Shown: positions 9,196 to 18,738 of the stretch, in pieces
Layout of the letters: each line of letters begins with the position of its first letter
Position numbering within the stretch: position 1 is the stretch's first letter
From: Berkiella sp964606325
Lineage (GTDB): Bacteria; Pseudomonadota; Gammaproteobacteria; Berkiellales; Berkiellaceae
Direction of reading: 5' to 3'
Length of the DNA: 64,000 nt
NCBI GenBank assembly: GCA_964606325.1
Contig: CAZSGE010000010.1
Coordinates: 1-64,000 of the forward strand
Notes under the pieces: model-generated
Seen by the model: only the letters and a program-made list of their open reading frames with translations
Told to the model about the DNA's origin: nothing
Database searches by the model: none
Translations under genes and position numbers: made by a program

Positions 9196-9205
9196 ATGGA
9201 TGTCC
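9196..9205. repeat. Isolated ATGGATGTCC repeat
   Basis: Exact core in the 232-bp gap between the kinase-like gene and the next minus-strand gene, same orientation as the copies at 8136-8210. Nothing else is recognised in this gap. Confidence 0.7.
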
Positions 9206-9300
9206 TGAAAAGATAAAATCGCATCCTTGCGCCTTGAACTATTTGAAACGATGAAACGTTTTCAAATCTTGATCATTTGTCGATTCAAATTATCTGTGCT

Positions 9301-10077
9301 CTAAAACAATCTTCTTGAAGCAGTTTTACGCGAAGGTGCAACTTCATGAGATTTCAGATTCCATCGATTAAACAACGCTCTTTTTCGAGAAGAAATATAA
9401 GTATTTAATACATCATTTTCATAAGAAGAAAATATATTTTCAAGGAATTTTTCTTGTTTAGACTTATCGCTAAGTTGTAAGAGTTCGGCTGAAACTTTAT
9501 TAACCCACCTTATCATTTTTGTATTTGTATAAATAATAGGAATATTTCTGCGCGAAAACAATTTAAGCAAAGATGCTTTTAATTTTAAGCCAAATCCATC
9601 AAAACTTCTTTTATATTCATCTAGGATTCTCAGTCTCTGGGATTGAATATGCTTATTCACAATTTGCTGAATTTGTGGTTCAGGTGTGGTAACAGCAGTT
9701 ATATCCTGATAAAGCCCTGCTCTTGAAACAACTTCTTTGAGCATTTTTGCATACGTTAATTTTTCTTTATCATTCGTCAATTCCTCTAAAGACTTAATCA
9801 TGGATTTTTCAAGATTTATCCTAAATGATTGAAGCTCAGAGCTATGTTTTTGCAAGATCACTTTTTTAGATACATATGCCCAACATTTTAACATTTTGTT
9901 TATATTTGGTTTATATGCACTTATTTGCATAGATTGATTTGAATCTAAAATAGGAAAATTTGGGTTTAACCATTTTGAAAAGAAATCTAATTTACCTAGG
10001 AAAGGTAGATCTGAAAATTGCTGTTTAGAAAATTTTATAGCCCCTAAAAGAAGGATCTGTTGCTTAAAATATGACAT
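9301..10077 (-). CDS. Unrecognised helical basic protein
   Basis: 258 residues, no family recognised. It is lysine/arginine-rich and predominantly helical, without signal peptide or membrane segment, and ends in a basic stretch (SRKTASRRLF). A GGAG lies about nine bases upstream of the ATG. It is the last gene of the block between tamA and tamB and divergent from tamB. Lack of conserved motifs and a position among effector-like genes leave its role open. Confidence 0.6.
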   Translation of the reverse strand: MSYFKQQILLLGAIKFSKQQFSDLPFLGKLDFFSKWLNPNFPILDSNQSMQISAYKPNINKMLKCWAYVSKKVILQKHSSELQSFRINLEKSMIKSLEELTNDKEKLTYAKMLKEVVSRAGLYQDITAVTTPEPQIQQIVNKHIQSQRLRILDEYKRSFDGFGLKLKASLLKLFSRRNIPIIYTNTKMIRWVNKVSAELLQLSDKSKQEKFLENIFSSYENDVLNTYISSRKRALFNRWNLKSHEVAPSRKTASRRLF

Positions 10078-10188
10078 AAATACTACTCCTGCAAAAAGAC
10101 GATGCTATCTGCGCCATACTTCAAGATCAAGGAAATGAGGAAAAATTGTTAGTTGGATTTCTTTATTTCGTGACTTTTTAATATAGTA

Positions 10189-12717
10189 ATGACAGCCAAT
10201 CATTACCTAGGTAAAATGTCATTTATATTAAGTTACTTGTTTACCTTTATTGGTGATTTTGAGATGACAGCACTTCTCTCCTTACTTAGCCAGCATTTTG
10301 AGCCTCTTTCGCTGTTAAAAAAGACGGTGAAGCTTCTATTTGCTCTTGTCGCTGCGGTAAGTTTATTTGGGCTCTTTCTTATTTTCACACCAAAGGGTAA
10401 CCAAATTGCTCTGACACTAATTTCCGAATTAACGCCCTATCAAGTTCAGTTTTCTTCGATGAAAGGTAATCTCTATAATCATGTTTTATTCGAAGATCTA
10501 CAAATAAAGGGGCCGGAACTGGTGGTAAAATCCAAGCGCTTAGAAATGCGCTGGGACATCAATCAAATACTCAATCAAAATAAAACAATACAGTCGCTTG
10601 ATGCCACGGACTTATTGGTTTGGTATGAAAATAAAAAAATTGTTCTACCTAAGCATTATGACGATTCAACAATCAGCCAAGCACAAGACGAAATTAAGAA
10701 GTCATTGCCCTTTGCATTAATGATTGAAAACATATCAATACATCAAGCACAAATACATTGGAATAATATTGATCATACTCTGAGCGAATTTAGCATTAAA
10801 AAAGCATCCAGCAATCTAGCGACTGTTGAAGAAGTTCACTATCAAGGCGCCTTCGGCTCTTTTGATGCATATTTAAAAGATGCCATTAAAATAAACTGGG
10901 ATCTGAATCTTGCAAAAAACCCTTATCTGCTTTCGCTTCAATCAAGCGCTATCACAACAAAAGGGCAAATTTTGCTCCCAACCAAACACATTGATGATCC
11001 ACAAAATCAATTTGAAGTAAGCGTGCAATCAAAGGAATTTAGACAAGGCAAGCATCATGTAGAAAATGCCAATCTAAGTATCAAAGGCACCTTAGCAAAA
11101 CATCAGGTGAATGTAACTGGCCTTTATAACCATGCGCCAGTTAAAAGCACTATTACCGGACAATTCTCCACACACGAGTGGAGAGGTAAGTTAACCACCC
11201 TAAAAGTTAATCATGAAAGATGGCAAAAAATAGGCAACTCTACAGGCGATATCCTCATCAATTGGCAACATCCCGCTATCTCTTCATCATTAGCTTTAGT
11301 GTTAGGTGAAAAGTATCCCGTGATGGTTGAAGTCGCTATAGATAAAAAGCAACCCTACAACTTAAAGGGAACCACTAAAGCGCATTTTAACCAAATCAAA
11401 TCGCTCTCTACACTCATTCCATCTGTGTCGAATTTACGCGGACAATTGGATATCGATTTAGCGCTTTCCGGCACACTTTTAGCGCCCCAATGGCTTGGCT
11501 ATGTTCAATTGAAGGATGCAAAATTACCCGCTACCTCTCTTGGCAAAAAAGCTATATTAAATGATCTCCATTTAAGCTTTCTACCCGACAACAAAATGAC
11601 AGTCACAGGTAAAGGGCTTTGGGGTAGTGGCGAATTTACCATTGAAGGCAACGGCAAATTGCTTGCCAGCACACCAAGCTTTGATATCAAGCTAAAGGGC
11701 GAAAATTTGCTCCTTAGCGACACCCCCGAATACTACATCATTGCTAATCCTGATTTAAATTTAACTTTATTTAATGGCCAAGTAAAACTAACAGGATCTA
11801 TTGTGATCCCTGAAGCCGAGATCAAGAGCTTAAAAAGCCCTGATATGGCTAGCGCATCTGATGATGTGGTTGTTATTTCCAAAAAACAACATAAACTTCC
11901 CAAACCACTTGTTGAAAATGGTTTGAGCACGCACATCGCTACACACATCGATTTAATTTTAAAAGATAAAATAACTTACAAAGGTCATGGCGTTTCTAGT
12001 AAAGTTGGCGGTAGATTGGAAATTAACCAACAACCTGGCCAACCTCCTTTGGCAAAAGGAAAACTTCATCTTACGCAAGGTACCTATAAAGCCTATGGTA
12101 AAGTATTTGATATCAATTATGGGCAAATACTATTTACCGGAGGTCCAATTTACGATCCCATCATCGATTTTAGAGCCCAAAGAACCATTGAGCCACAATC
12201 TACCTTAGCTTCTTTTAAAAGTAATCAAGCTATTTTAGCGGGCGTCACTTTCAGTGGTAACTTAAAATCACCCAAAATTGGCTTTTACTCTAACCCCAGC
12301 ATGCCGGATAACGATATTATTTCTTATCTAATTGTCGGGCGCCCACAAAGCCAAATTAACGAAGCACAAGCAGAATTACTTTTTCAAGCTGTTTCACAGC
12401 TTGCTAATGTCATGGGTGGAAATAGAAAAGATGTTCAATTTAATTTAGCCGAAAAATTAAAACTGGACCAACTTGGTTTCTCCAAAAAGCAAAATTATAT
12501 CCCAACTCCGGGTTCTCACAATCCATTAGAAGACACCGTGTTTGTATTAGGAAAGCAACTGTCATCAAAACTCTATTTGAATTACAGCGTGGGCCTTGTT
12601 GATTCGGCAAGCCAATTTGGTATGCGCTATTCGGTTGGTAAAAACATGACCATTGAAGCTGCTACAGGCACACAAGGATCTAGCGCGGATGTGTTGCTGT
12701 CTTTCGAAGGACGTTAA
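10189..12717 (+). CDS. tamB: TamB translocation and assembly module protein (DUF490)
   Basis: 842 residues from the first ATG. That start has no ribosome site. Internal ATGs at 10216 (AGGTAAA before it) and 10264 are better or comparable, and the 10264 start puts the N-terminal membrane anchor (LLFALVAAVSLFGLFLIF) where TamB normally has it. The rest is the long beta-rich groove, and the conserved DUF490 C-terminus is clear: GKLHLTQGTYKAYGKVFDIN, then GGPIYDPIIDFRAQRTI and SYLIVGRP. TamB bridges inner and outer membranes and pairs with TamA. It is shorter than the E. coli protein (about 1,260 residues). Its expected neighbour tamA is about 9 kb upstream in the same orientation. Confidence 0.9.
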   Translation: MTANHYLGKMSFILSYLFTFIGDFEMTALLSLLSQHFEPLSLLKKTVKLLFALVAAVSLFGLFLIFTPKGNQIALTLISELTPYQVQFSSMKGNLYNHVLFEDLQIKGPELVVKSKRLEMRWDINQILNQNKTIQSLDATDLLVWYENKKIVLPKHYDDSTISQAQDEIKKSLPFALMIENISIHQAQIHWNNIDHTLSEFSIKKASSNLATVEEVHYQGAFGSFDAYLKDAIKINWDLNLAKNPYLLSLQSSAITTKGQILLPTKHIDDPQNQFEVSVQSKEFRQGKHHVENANLSIKGTLAKHQVNVTGLYNHAPVKSTITGQFSTHEWRGKLTTLKVNHERWQKIGNSTGDILINWQHPAISSSLALVLGEKYPVMVEVAIDKKQPYNLKGTTKAHFNQIKSLSTLIPSVSNLRGQLDIDLALSGTLLAPQWLGYVQLKDAKLPATSLGKKAILNDLHLSFLPDNKMTVTGKGLWGSGEFTIEGNGKLLASTPSFDIKLKGENLLLSDTPEYYIIANPDLNLTLFNGQVKLTGSIVIPEAEIKSLKSPDMASASDDVVVISKKQHKLPKPLVENGLSTHIATHIDLILKDKITYKGHGVSSKVGGRLEINQQPGQPPLAKGKLHLTQGTYKAYGKVFDINYGQILFTGGPIYDPIIDFRAQRTIEPQSTLASFKSNQAILAGVTFSGNLKSPKIGFYSNPSMPDNDIISYLIVGRPQSQINEAQAELLFQAVSQLANVMGGNRKDVQFNLAEKLKLDQLGFSKKQNYIPTPGSHNPLEDTVFVLGKQLSSKLYLNYSVGLVDSASQFGMRYSVGKNMTIEAATGTQGSSADVLLSFEGR

Positions 12718-12757
12718 TCCAATTACTTTTTTAAAGGTTTTTTGTTTGAAAAACCCT

Positions 12758-13807
12758 CTACTGAAAAAAGACAGCTTCAGTCAAACCTCGGTTTAAGAGC
12801 AATCCCTTAAGAAAAGTTAATGCTTCTACTTGAATTTGTCTGACTCGTTCACGCGTTAAGCCAATTTCAGCCCCAACATCTTCTAAAGTGGCCTGTTCAA
12901 AACCACGCAGACCAAAGCGACGGGTGATCACTTCACGTTGTTTTTCATTTAATTGATCTAGCCAGCTATCCACTTCACGCATAAAATCTACTTCACCAAG
13001 TAAATTGACGGGATCTTGGCTCACATCGTCCGCAACACTTTCTACTAGAGATCGTTCGGTTTCATTTGCTAAAGGAGAATCAAGGGAGGTCACTTTTTCA
13101 TTTAATCCCATTACCATTTTAATGGTGTTGGGATCTTTTTGCACAATATGTGCAATATCATCTGGTCGGGGCTCATGGTCTAATTGCTGAGTTAATTCAC
13201 GTCCGGTACGTAAATATACATTCAGTTCTTTTACCACATGAATGGGAAGACGAATTGTGCGTGTTTGATTCATTAAGGCACGTTCGATGGTTTGTCTTAT
13301 CCACCATGTGCCATAAGTAGAAAACCGAAAGCCCTTTTCAGGATCAAACTTTTCAACGGCGCGAATCAATCCTAAATTACCTTCTTCGATTAGATCAAGC
13401 AAAGGTAAACCGCGATTTAAATAACGTCTGGCAATTTTAACAACTAATCTTAAATTACCTTCAATCATTCTATTTCTGGATTTAATGCAGCCTTGTTGTG
13501 CTAAACGTGCAAAATGTACTTCATCATCTGCTGTGAGCAAAGTGGAATAGCCTATTTCACCCAAATATAGTTGCGTAGCATCAAATGATTTTTTGGCAAG
13601 GTGAGCGGCTTCCTCGCTATCTACTTTTTCTAACCATTCTTCACTTGCGCACAGCGCTTCATCTAAAGGATCGAACGCTTCAGTTTGGATTTGCACAACA
13701 TCATGAATATCTTCATGCTCATCTTCATCTTCTATTTCTGCTTTGGCTAAATCAGAATCGGTGAATTCTTCTTCAACCAAAGCAAAATCTTCCCAATTTT
13801 TTGCCAT
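12758..13807 (-). CDS. rpoS: RNA polymerase sigma factor RpoS
   Basis: Stationary-phase sigma-70 family factor that directs polymerase to stress and transmission-phase promoters. Region 1.2 (DATQLYLGEIGYSTLLTADD), region 2 (NLRLVVKIARRYLNRGLPLL, GFRFSTYGTWWIRQTIERAL), region 3 (TRTIRLPIHVVKELN) and the region 4 helix-turn-helix (GLTRERVRQIQVEAL) are all present. I chose the ATG at 13807 (MAKNWEDF) because GGAG lies at ideal spacing; an in-frame ATG 24 bases upstream has no such site. That gives about 349 residues, with a long acidic N-terminus. It is convergent with tamB across a 40-bp gap. In Legionella and Coxiella RpoS controls the developmental switch. Confidence 0.96.
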   Translation of the reverse strand: MAKNWEDFALVEEEFTDSDLAKAEIEDEDEHEDIHDVVQIQTEAFDPLDEALCASEEWLEKVDSEEAAHLAKKSFDATQLYLGEIGYSTLLTADDEVHFARLAQQGCIKSRNRMIEGNLRLVVKIARRYLNRGLPLLDLIEEGNLGLIRAVEKFDPEKGFRFSTYGTWWIRQTIERALMNQTRTIRLPIHVVKELNVYLRTGRELTQQLDHEPRPDDIAHIVQKDPNTIKMVMGLNEKVTSLDSPLANETERSLVESVADDVSQDPVNLLGEVDFMREVDSWLDQLNEKQREVITRRFGLRGFEQATLEDVGAEIGLTRERVRQIQVEALTFLKGLLLNRGLTEAVFFQ

Positions 13808-13869
13808 TGCGAGGCTCCATGCACATGCCATTTATTAACGTGTTCCATCACGTAAACATTCGCGCTCAA

Positions 13870-14322
13870 CTACATTTCAGAAATGATTTTGGTTAAACCA
13901 TCGAGCTCTTTTAAAGTGTGCTCATAGCGTTCTTGCCCTAATCCTGAAATGATTTTGCTTTGCGCCCCCTGCCATAGCGGGATCCCTTTCATTAACGTCT
14001 CACGCCCTCTTTCAGTTAAGGCATAGGCCTTTGAGCGCTTGTCCCTTGGCTCTACGGTTTCAATGAAACCTAACTTTTCAAGCGGCTTTAAGTTACGTGT
14101 TAGAGTTGTTCTATCCATGACAAGCGTACTTGCCATTTCAGTTAACGTACGAGCAGACACAGAGGCCATAGAAACAAGCAAGGTAAATTGCGTTGCTCTA
14201 ATCCCAGCTGGTTCTAAGCAGTGATCATAGAACTGCGTCACAGCTCTGGCTGCTTTACGTACATTGAAACAGCAGTCCTTGGCATTGATCAGTCTGTGGT
14301 TAATTTGTTCGTTAGCTTCCAT
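13870..14322 (-). CDS. MarR-family transcriptional regulator
   Basis: 150 residues. A winged helix-turn-helix typical of MarR: LTEMASTLVMDRTTLTRNLK (recognition helix) followed by LEKLGFIETVEPRDKRSKAY (wing, with the family D-x-R) and ALTERG. The N-terminal helix carries a Cys pair (DCCFNVRKAARAV), which may make it redox-responsive as in OhrR/MarR-type sensors; that is inference. It has a strong GAGGGGGG ribosome site, sits 62 bp upstream of rpoS in the same orientation and is divergent from acnA across 216 bp, so autoregulation or control of acnA is possible. Confidence 0.9.
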   Translation of the reverse strand: MEANEQINHRLINAKDCCFNVRKAARAVTQFYDHCLEPAGIRATQFTLLVSMASVSARTLTEMASTLVMDRTTLTRNLKPLEKLGFIETVEPRDKRSKAYALTERGRETLMKGIPLWQGAQSKIISGLGQERYEHTLKELDGLTKIISEM

Positions 14323-14504
14323 GAGTTTCCCCCCTCACAAAAAAGTGTAGTCTCCCGTTCCCCTAAATTTCAACAAAACAAGTCAGTTTTCCTAAATATT
14401 TTTTGCAAAGGGCTAAAAGGTGTACATATTAGGAGGACATTCGCATATATTATTAAATGGGAATAAACTAACTCTTCTAAAGAACCGTATTTTTATAGTG
14501 TTGT

Positions 14505-14522
14505 ACTGAGTGTCGACTCAGT
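14505..14522. promoter_or_regulatory. Palindrome just upstream of the acnA ribosome site
   Basis: ACTGAGT-GTCG-ACTCAGT, perfect 7-base arms, ending a few bases before GGGAGG and 16 bp before the acnA ATG. It could be an operator or an mRNA hairpin next to the ribosome site. A TATAGT hexamer at 14494-14499 may be the -10 box. The divergent MarR-type regulator is one candidate binder. Confidence 0.45.
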
Positions 14523-14538
14523 ATTTTGGGAGGCTGGA

Positions 14539-17289
14539 ATGAAAGACAGTTTTAAGACTGCACAAACGTTAACCGTCAATGGAACGGACTATGAAATTTT
14601 TAATATAAACAAGTTACCAGCCAAGTACGATGTCGCAAGGCTCCCTTTCTCTCTCAAAATCTTGTTAGAAAATTTATTGCGTACAGAAGATGGCATTACT
14701 GTCAGAAAAGAAGATATTGAAGCATTGTTAAATTGGGATCCTAAAGCCACTCCCAATACTGAGATTGCCTTTACACCTAGTCGCGTTATTTTACAAGACT
14801 TCACCGGCGTACCAGCCGTGGTCGATTTAGCGGCCATGCGTGAAGCGATGAAAAAATTAAAGGGTAAGCCAGATAAAATTAATCCACTCTCACCAGTTGA
14901 GTTGGTTATCGATCATTCCGTGATGGTTGATTATTTTGGAAATCAATCTGCTTTCGCCAAAAATACCGCTATTGAAATTGAACGCAATCATGAGCGCTAT
15001 GTTTTCTTGAGATGGGGCCAGCAAGCTTTCCAAAACTTTAAAGTTGTTCCACCAGGAACCGGCATCGTGCATCAAGTCAATTTGGAATATCTTGCACGTG
15101 TTGTCTTTGGTGAGAAGCGTAATGGTAAAATGCAAGCATTCCCCGACACTTTGCTAGGAACGGATTCACACACCACCATGATTAACGGCTTAGGTGTGCT
15201 GGGTTGGGGGGTAGGTGGGATTGAAGCCGAGGCGGCGATGCTTGGTCAGCCTGTTACCATGCTCATACCTCAAGTGATTGGTTTTGAAATTAAAGGTCAA
15301 TTGCCCGAAGGCGCAACAGGCACCGATCTTGTGCTTACTGTAACTGAAATTCTACGCAAAAAAGGCGTGGTAGGTAAGTTTGTTGAATTTTTTGGCGATG
15401 GACTTGAATCGTTATCTTTAGCGGATAGAGCCACTATCGGTAACATGGCACCAGAATATGGCGCAACTTGTGGCATCTTCCCTATCGATGAAGAAACATT
15501 GAACTATCTTGCATTATCAGGTCGCAATGAAAACCAACGCGAACTGATTAAAGTCTATGCTAAAACACAAGGCATGTTTAGAGAAAATAAAGCAAGAGTA
15601 GCAGATTATACTGAAGTGCTCACTTTAGATTTAGCTGAAATAACACCTTGTATTGCCGGTCCAAAACGTCCGCAAGATAGAATAAATTTACGAGACGTTA
15701 AAAAAACATACAAAACAGTTATTGATGAATTGTTAGACGGTATTAAAATTAATACCAATGGGCAAACCAAAAAAGATATGGAACGTAGTTTAAATGAAGG
15801 CGCTCATATCGATCTCAAAAAAGCACCACCACCTGTCAAACCTGAGGACGGTAATACCAAGCTACATCATGGCGCAGTGGTCATTGCGGCCATCACTAGC
15901 TGCACCAATACTTCTAACCCTGCTGTCATGGTTGCCGCCGGCTTAATTGCAAAAGCTGCTCATGAGCGCGGGTTAAAACCTAAGCCCTGGGTTAAAACCA
16001 GTTTAGCGCCAGGCTCGCAAGTCGTAACCGATTACTTGCAACGTGCAAACTTGATGGATCATCTTGATGCGATTGGTTTTGACTTAGTGGGATATGGTTG
16101 CACAACTTGCATCGGTAATTCTGGTCCTTTGCCCGAAAATGTCAGTAAAGAAATCAAAGAGGGCAATTTAGCGGTCGCTGCTGTGCTTTCTGGTAATCGC
16201 AACTTTGAAGGTCGTATTCATCCTGAAGTACGCCATGCCTTTTTGGCATCCCCTCCTTTAGTTGTCATCTATGCACTTGCCGGCACCATGGATATCGATT
16301 TGTATCAAGAGCCTTTAGGTAAAGATAAAAATGGAAAAGACGTATTCATGAAGGATCTTTGGCCAACACAAAGTCAGATCTATCATGTGATGAATACCGC
16401 CATTGAGCCTAAAATGTTCTCTTCACGTTATTCACATGTATTTGCTGGTGATGAACAATGGCGTAGTTTACCTGCCCCCAACTCAGAATTATTTGTGTGG
16501 GAAAAAGATTCTACATACGTTAAAAACCCACCTTACTTTGAGAATATGCAACAAGAAGTGCCACCATTGAATGATATTCAAAATGCACGCGTATTAGCTA
16601 AGCTTGGAGATTCAGTCACTACCGATCATATCTCTCCTGCTGGATCAATCAAAGCAGATTCTCCTGCCGGACAATATTTACAAAGCTTGGGTGTGAGCGT
16701 TAAAGATTTTAATTCTTATGGGTCACGACGTGGTAATCACGAAGTCATGATCCGTGGTACCTTTGCTAATATCCGTTTACGCAACCAATTAGCACCTGGC
16801 ACGGAAGGTGGTTGGACAGCATTTCAACCATCCAATGAAGTGATGACCATTTATGATGCAGCAATGCGATATAAAAACGATAACACGCCATTAATTATTT
16901 TAGCAGGTAAAGAATATGGTTCTGGTTCATCACGAGATTGGGCTGCCAAAGGTACCAATCTATTAGGCGTTAAAGCCGTAATAGCAGAAAGTTATGAACG
17001 CATTCACCGTTCTAATTTAATTGGTATGGGCGTGCTGCCTCTTGAGTTCTTACCCGGAGAAAATCCTGAATCACTGAAGCTTTCGGGTAAAGAATCCTAT
17101 TCTATTTCTTTACAAAACCTCAAACCTGGCGAAGATATTACGGTTAAGGTAAAAGACGATAATGGTAGTGAGCGACAATTCAAGGCTAAAATCCGTATCG
17201 ATACGCCAAAAGAATTTGAATATTATGAGCATGGCGGGATCTTGCATTATGTCTTGAGACAATTGACCAAACAGGTAGGTGCAGCATGA
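14539..17289 (+). CDS. acnA: Aconitate hydratase A
   Basis: 916 residues, the usual length of AcnA. It isomerises citrate to isocitrate in the TCA cycle with a [4Fe-4S] cluster. The ligands are visible: C455 in ITSCTNTSNP, and C521 and C524 in GYGCTTCIGNSGP, with the same spacing as in E. coli AcnA. Other landmarks are LLGTDSHTTMINGLGVLGWG and the C-terminal swivel domain GKEYGSGSSRDWAAKG. A GGGAGG ribosome site precedes the ATG. The stop overlaps the fumC start (ATGA), so the two are translationally coupled as a TCA-cycle operon. Confidence 0.98.
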   Translation: MKDSFKTAQTLTVNGTDYEIFNINKLPAKYDVARLPFSLKILLENLLRTEDGITVRKEDIEALLNWDPKATPNTEIAFTPSRVILQDFTGVPAVVDLAAMREAMKKLKGKPDKINPLSPVELVIDHSVMVDYFGNQSAFAKNTAIEIERNHERYVFLRWGQQAFQNFKVVPPGTGIVHQVNLEYLARVVFGEKRNGKMQAFPDTLLGTDSHTTMINGLGVLGWGVGGIEAEAAMLGQPVTMLIPQVIGFEIKGQLPEGATGTDLVLTVTEILRKKGVVGKFVEFFGDGLESLSLADRATIGNMAPEYGATCGIFPIDEETLNYLALSGRNENQRELIKVYAKTQGMFRENKARVADYTEVLTLDLAEITPCIAGPKRPQDRINLRDVKKTYKTVIDELLDGIKINTNGQTKKDMERSLNEGAHIDLKKAPPPVKPEDGNTKLHHGAVVIAAITSCTNTSNPAVMVAAGLIAKAAHERGLKPKPWVKTSLAPGSQVVTDYLQRANLMDHLDAIGFDLVGYGCTTCIGNSGPLPENVSKEIKEGNLAVAAVLSGNRNFEGRIHPEVRHAFLASPPLVVIYALAGTMDIDLYQEPLGKDKNGKDVFMKDLWPTQSQIYHVMNTAIEPKMFSSRYSHVFAGDEQWRSLPAPNSELFVWEKDSTYVKNPPYFENMQQEVPPLNDIQNARVLAKLGDSVTTDHISPAGSIKADSPAGQYLQSLGVSVKDFNSYGSRRGNHEVMIRGTFANIRLRNQLAPGTEGGWTAFQPSNEVMTIYDAAMRYKNDNTPLIILAGKEYGSGSSRDWAAKGTNLLGVKAVIAESYERIHRSNLIGMGVLPLEFLPGENPESLKLSGKESYSISLQNLKPGEDITVKVKDDNGSERQFKAKIRIDTPKEFEYYEHGGILHYVLRQLTKQVGAA

Positions 17290-18674
17290 GCAAACCACAA
17301 ACACGTGTCGTTAAAGATTCCATGGGAGAACTACAAGTACCAGAATCGGCACTGTATGGCGCACAAACCCAGCGAGCTATTAACAATTTCGCTGCCAGTG
17401 GTCTTGTGATGCCAAGAGGAATGATTGAAGCAGTTTGTTTGATTAAAGCTTGTGCGGCCAAAGCAAATCAAGACTTAGGCTTGCTTGAGGCAAAAAAAGC
17501 AGAAGCGATTATTAAAGCAGCGTACTTAGCGGCATCAGGGGAATACGACAAGGAATTCCCTGTTGATGTTTTTCAAACCGGCTCTGGCACCAGCACCAAC
17601 ATGAATGCGAATGAGGTCATCTCGCAATTAGCTAAAATCGGTTCAAACATTGATGTTCATCCCAATGATGATGTCAATATGAGCCAAAGTAGTAATGATG
17701 TTATTCCCTCCGCAATACATGTTTCTGCTAGCATCGCTGTGCATTCTTATTTACTGCCGTCTTTGTCGCATTTATACGAAACGCTACAAAAACGTGCAAA
17801 GGAATTGAACAACATTACAAAAACGGGTCGAACGCATTTAATGGATGCCATGCCCATCACCATGGGACAAGAAATCAGTGGTTGGGCAGCCCAAATTAAA
17901 GCTAACATTGATTCGATTGGAAAAATTTTAACAGGCATTGAAGCCCTTGCCATTGGTGGCACCGCTGTCGGAACGGGAATTAACGCACATCCTGAATTTG
18001 GACAACGTTTAGTAACCATCCTTGGCCAAAAAGTAAATATCAAATTCACCGTCAGTGAGAATCGTTTTGCTAGCATGAGTTCTCAAGATGCAGCTGTTTC
18101 CTTGTCAGGACAACTTAAAACCTTAGCTGTATCTCTCATGAAAATTTCTAACGATTTGCGTTGGATGAATAGCGGCCCTCTGGCAGGCCTGGGCGAAATT
18201 GCTCTACCCACGTTGCAACCTGGTAGCTCTATTATGCCTGGAAAAGTGAATCCAGTGATCCCTGAGGCGGTTGCCATGATCTGCGCACAAGTCATGGGAA
18301 ATGATTTAACTATCACTATTGGCGGGCAATCTGGCAATTTCCAATTAAATGTCATGTTACCTGTGATTGCGTATAATTTATTACAGAGTATTCATTTATT
18401 AAGTAACGCCGCCACTGAATTAGCAGATAAAGCCATTGCTGGTTTCACTGTAAATAAAGCGCGCATCGATGAGCAATTATCCAAAAACCCGATCTTGGTA
18501 ACGGCTCTTAACACAGTCATAGGCTATGAATTAGGCGCTAAAATCGCCAAAAGGGCTTATGAAAAAGGCGTGCCTTTAATGGATGTGGCTAAAGAACTAA
18601 CGCAGCTTTCCGAGGCTGAATTAGTGCGCTTATTAGATCCGGCTAAATTAACGAAAGGTGGGATCCCTGAATAA
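17286..18674 (+). CDS. fumC: Class II fumarate hydratase
   Basis: 462 residues. Interconverts fumarate and malate; oxygen-stable, iron-free tetramer of the aspartase/fumarase family. The signature GSSIMPGKVNPVIPEA carries the catalytic serine loop (Ser-Ser at 314-315). Other conserved blocks are QTGSGTSTNMNANEV, PNDDVNMSQSSNDVIPSA and KTGRTHLMDAMPITMGQE. The start overlaps the acnA stop by 4 bp. Aspartase is excluded by the fumarase-type THLMDA and the overall match. An inverted repeat follows the gene. Confidence 0.97.
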   Translation: MSKPQTRVVKDSMGELQVPESALYGAQTQRAINNFAASGLVMPRGMIEAVCLIKACAAKANQDLGLLEAKKAEAIIKAAYLAASGEYDKEFPVDVFQTGSGTSTNMNANEVISQLAKIGSNIDVHPNDDVNMSQSSNDVIPSAIHVSASIAVHSYLLPSLSHLYETLQKRAKELNNITKTGRTHLMDAMPITMGQEISGWAAQIKANIDSIGKILTGIEALAIGGTAVGTGINAHPEFGQRLVTILGQKVNIKFTVSENRFASMSSQDAAVSLSGQLKTLAVSLMKISNDLRWMNSGPLAGLGEIALPTLQPGSSIMPGKVNPVIPEAVAMICAQVMGNDLTITIGGQSGNFQLNVMLPVIAYNLLQSIHLLSNAATELADKAIAGFTVNKARIDEQLSKNPILVTALNTVIGYELGAKIAKRAYEKGVPLMDVAKELTQLSEAELVRLLDPAKLTKGGIPE

Positions 18675-18682
18675 TAAGGTAA

Positions 18683-18715
18683 CTGTTATGCAAGATACAC
18701 TTGCATAACAGTCTT
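18683..18715 (+). terminator. Hairpin downstream of acnA-fumC
   Basis: Perfect 12-bp arms CTGTTATGCAAG and CTTGCATAACAG (18683-18694, 18700-18711) with a five-base loop, then TCTTACATT. The stem is moderately GC-poor and the T-tract weak, so it could be a terminator or a 3' stabilising hairpin. Confidence 0.5.
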
Positions 18716-18738
18716 ACATTGCTGACTGAGGAGTTACT

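Noticed and set aside
12736..12755. GGTTTTT...AAAAACC hairpin between tamB and rpoS
   Set aside because: Weak AT-rich stem; not reported as a terminator although it lies at the right place between convergent genes.
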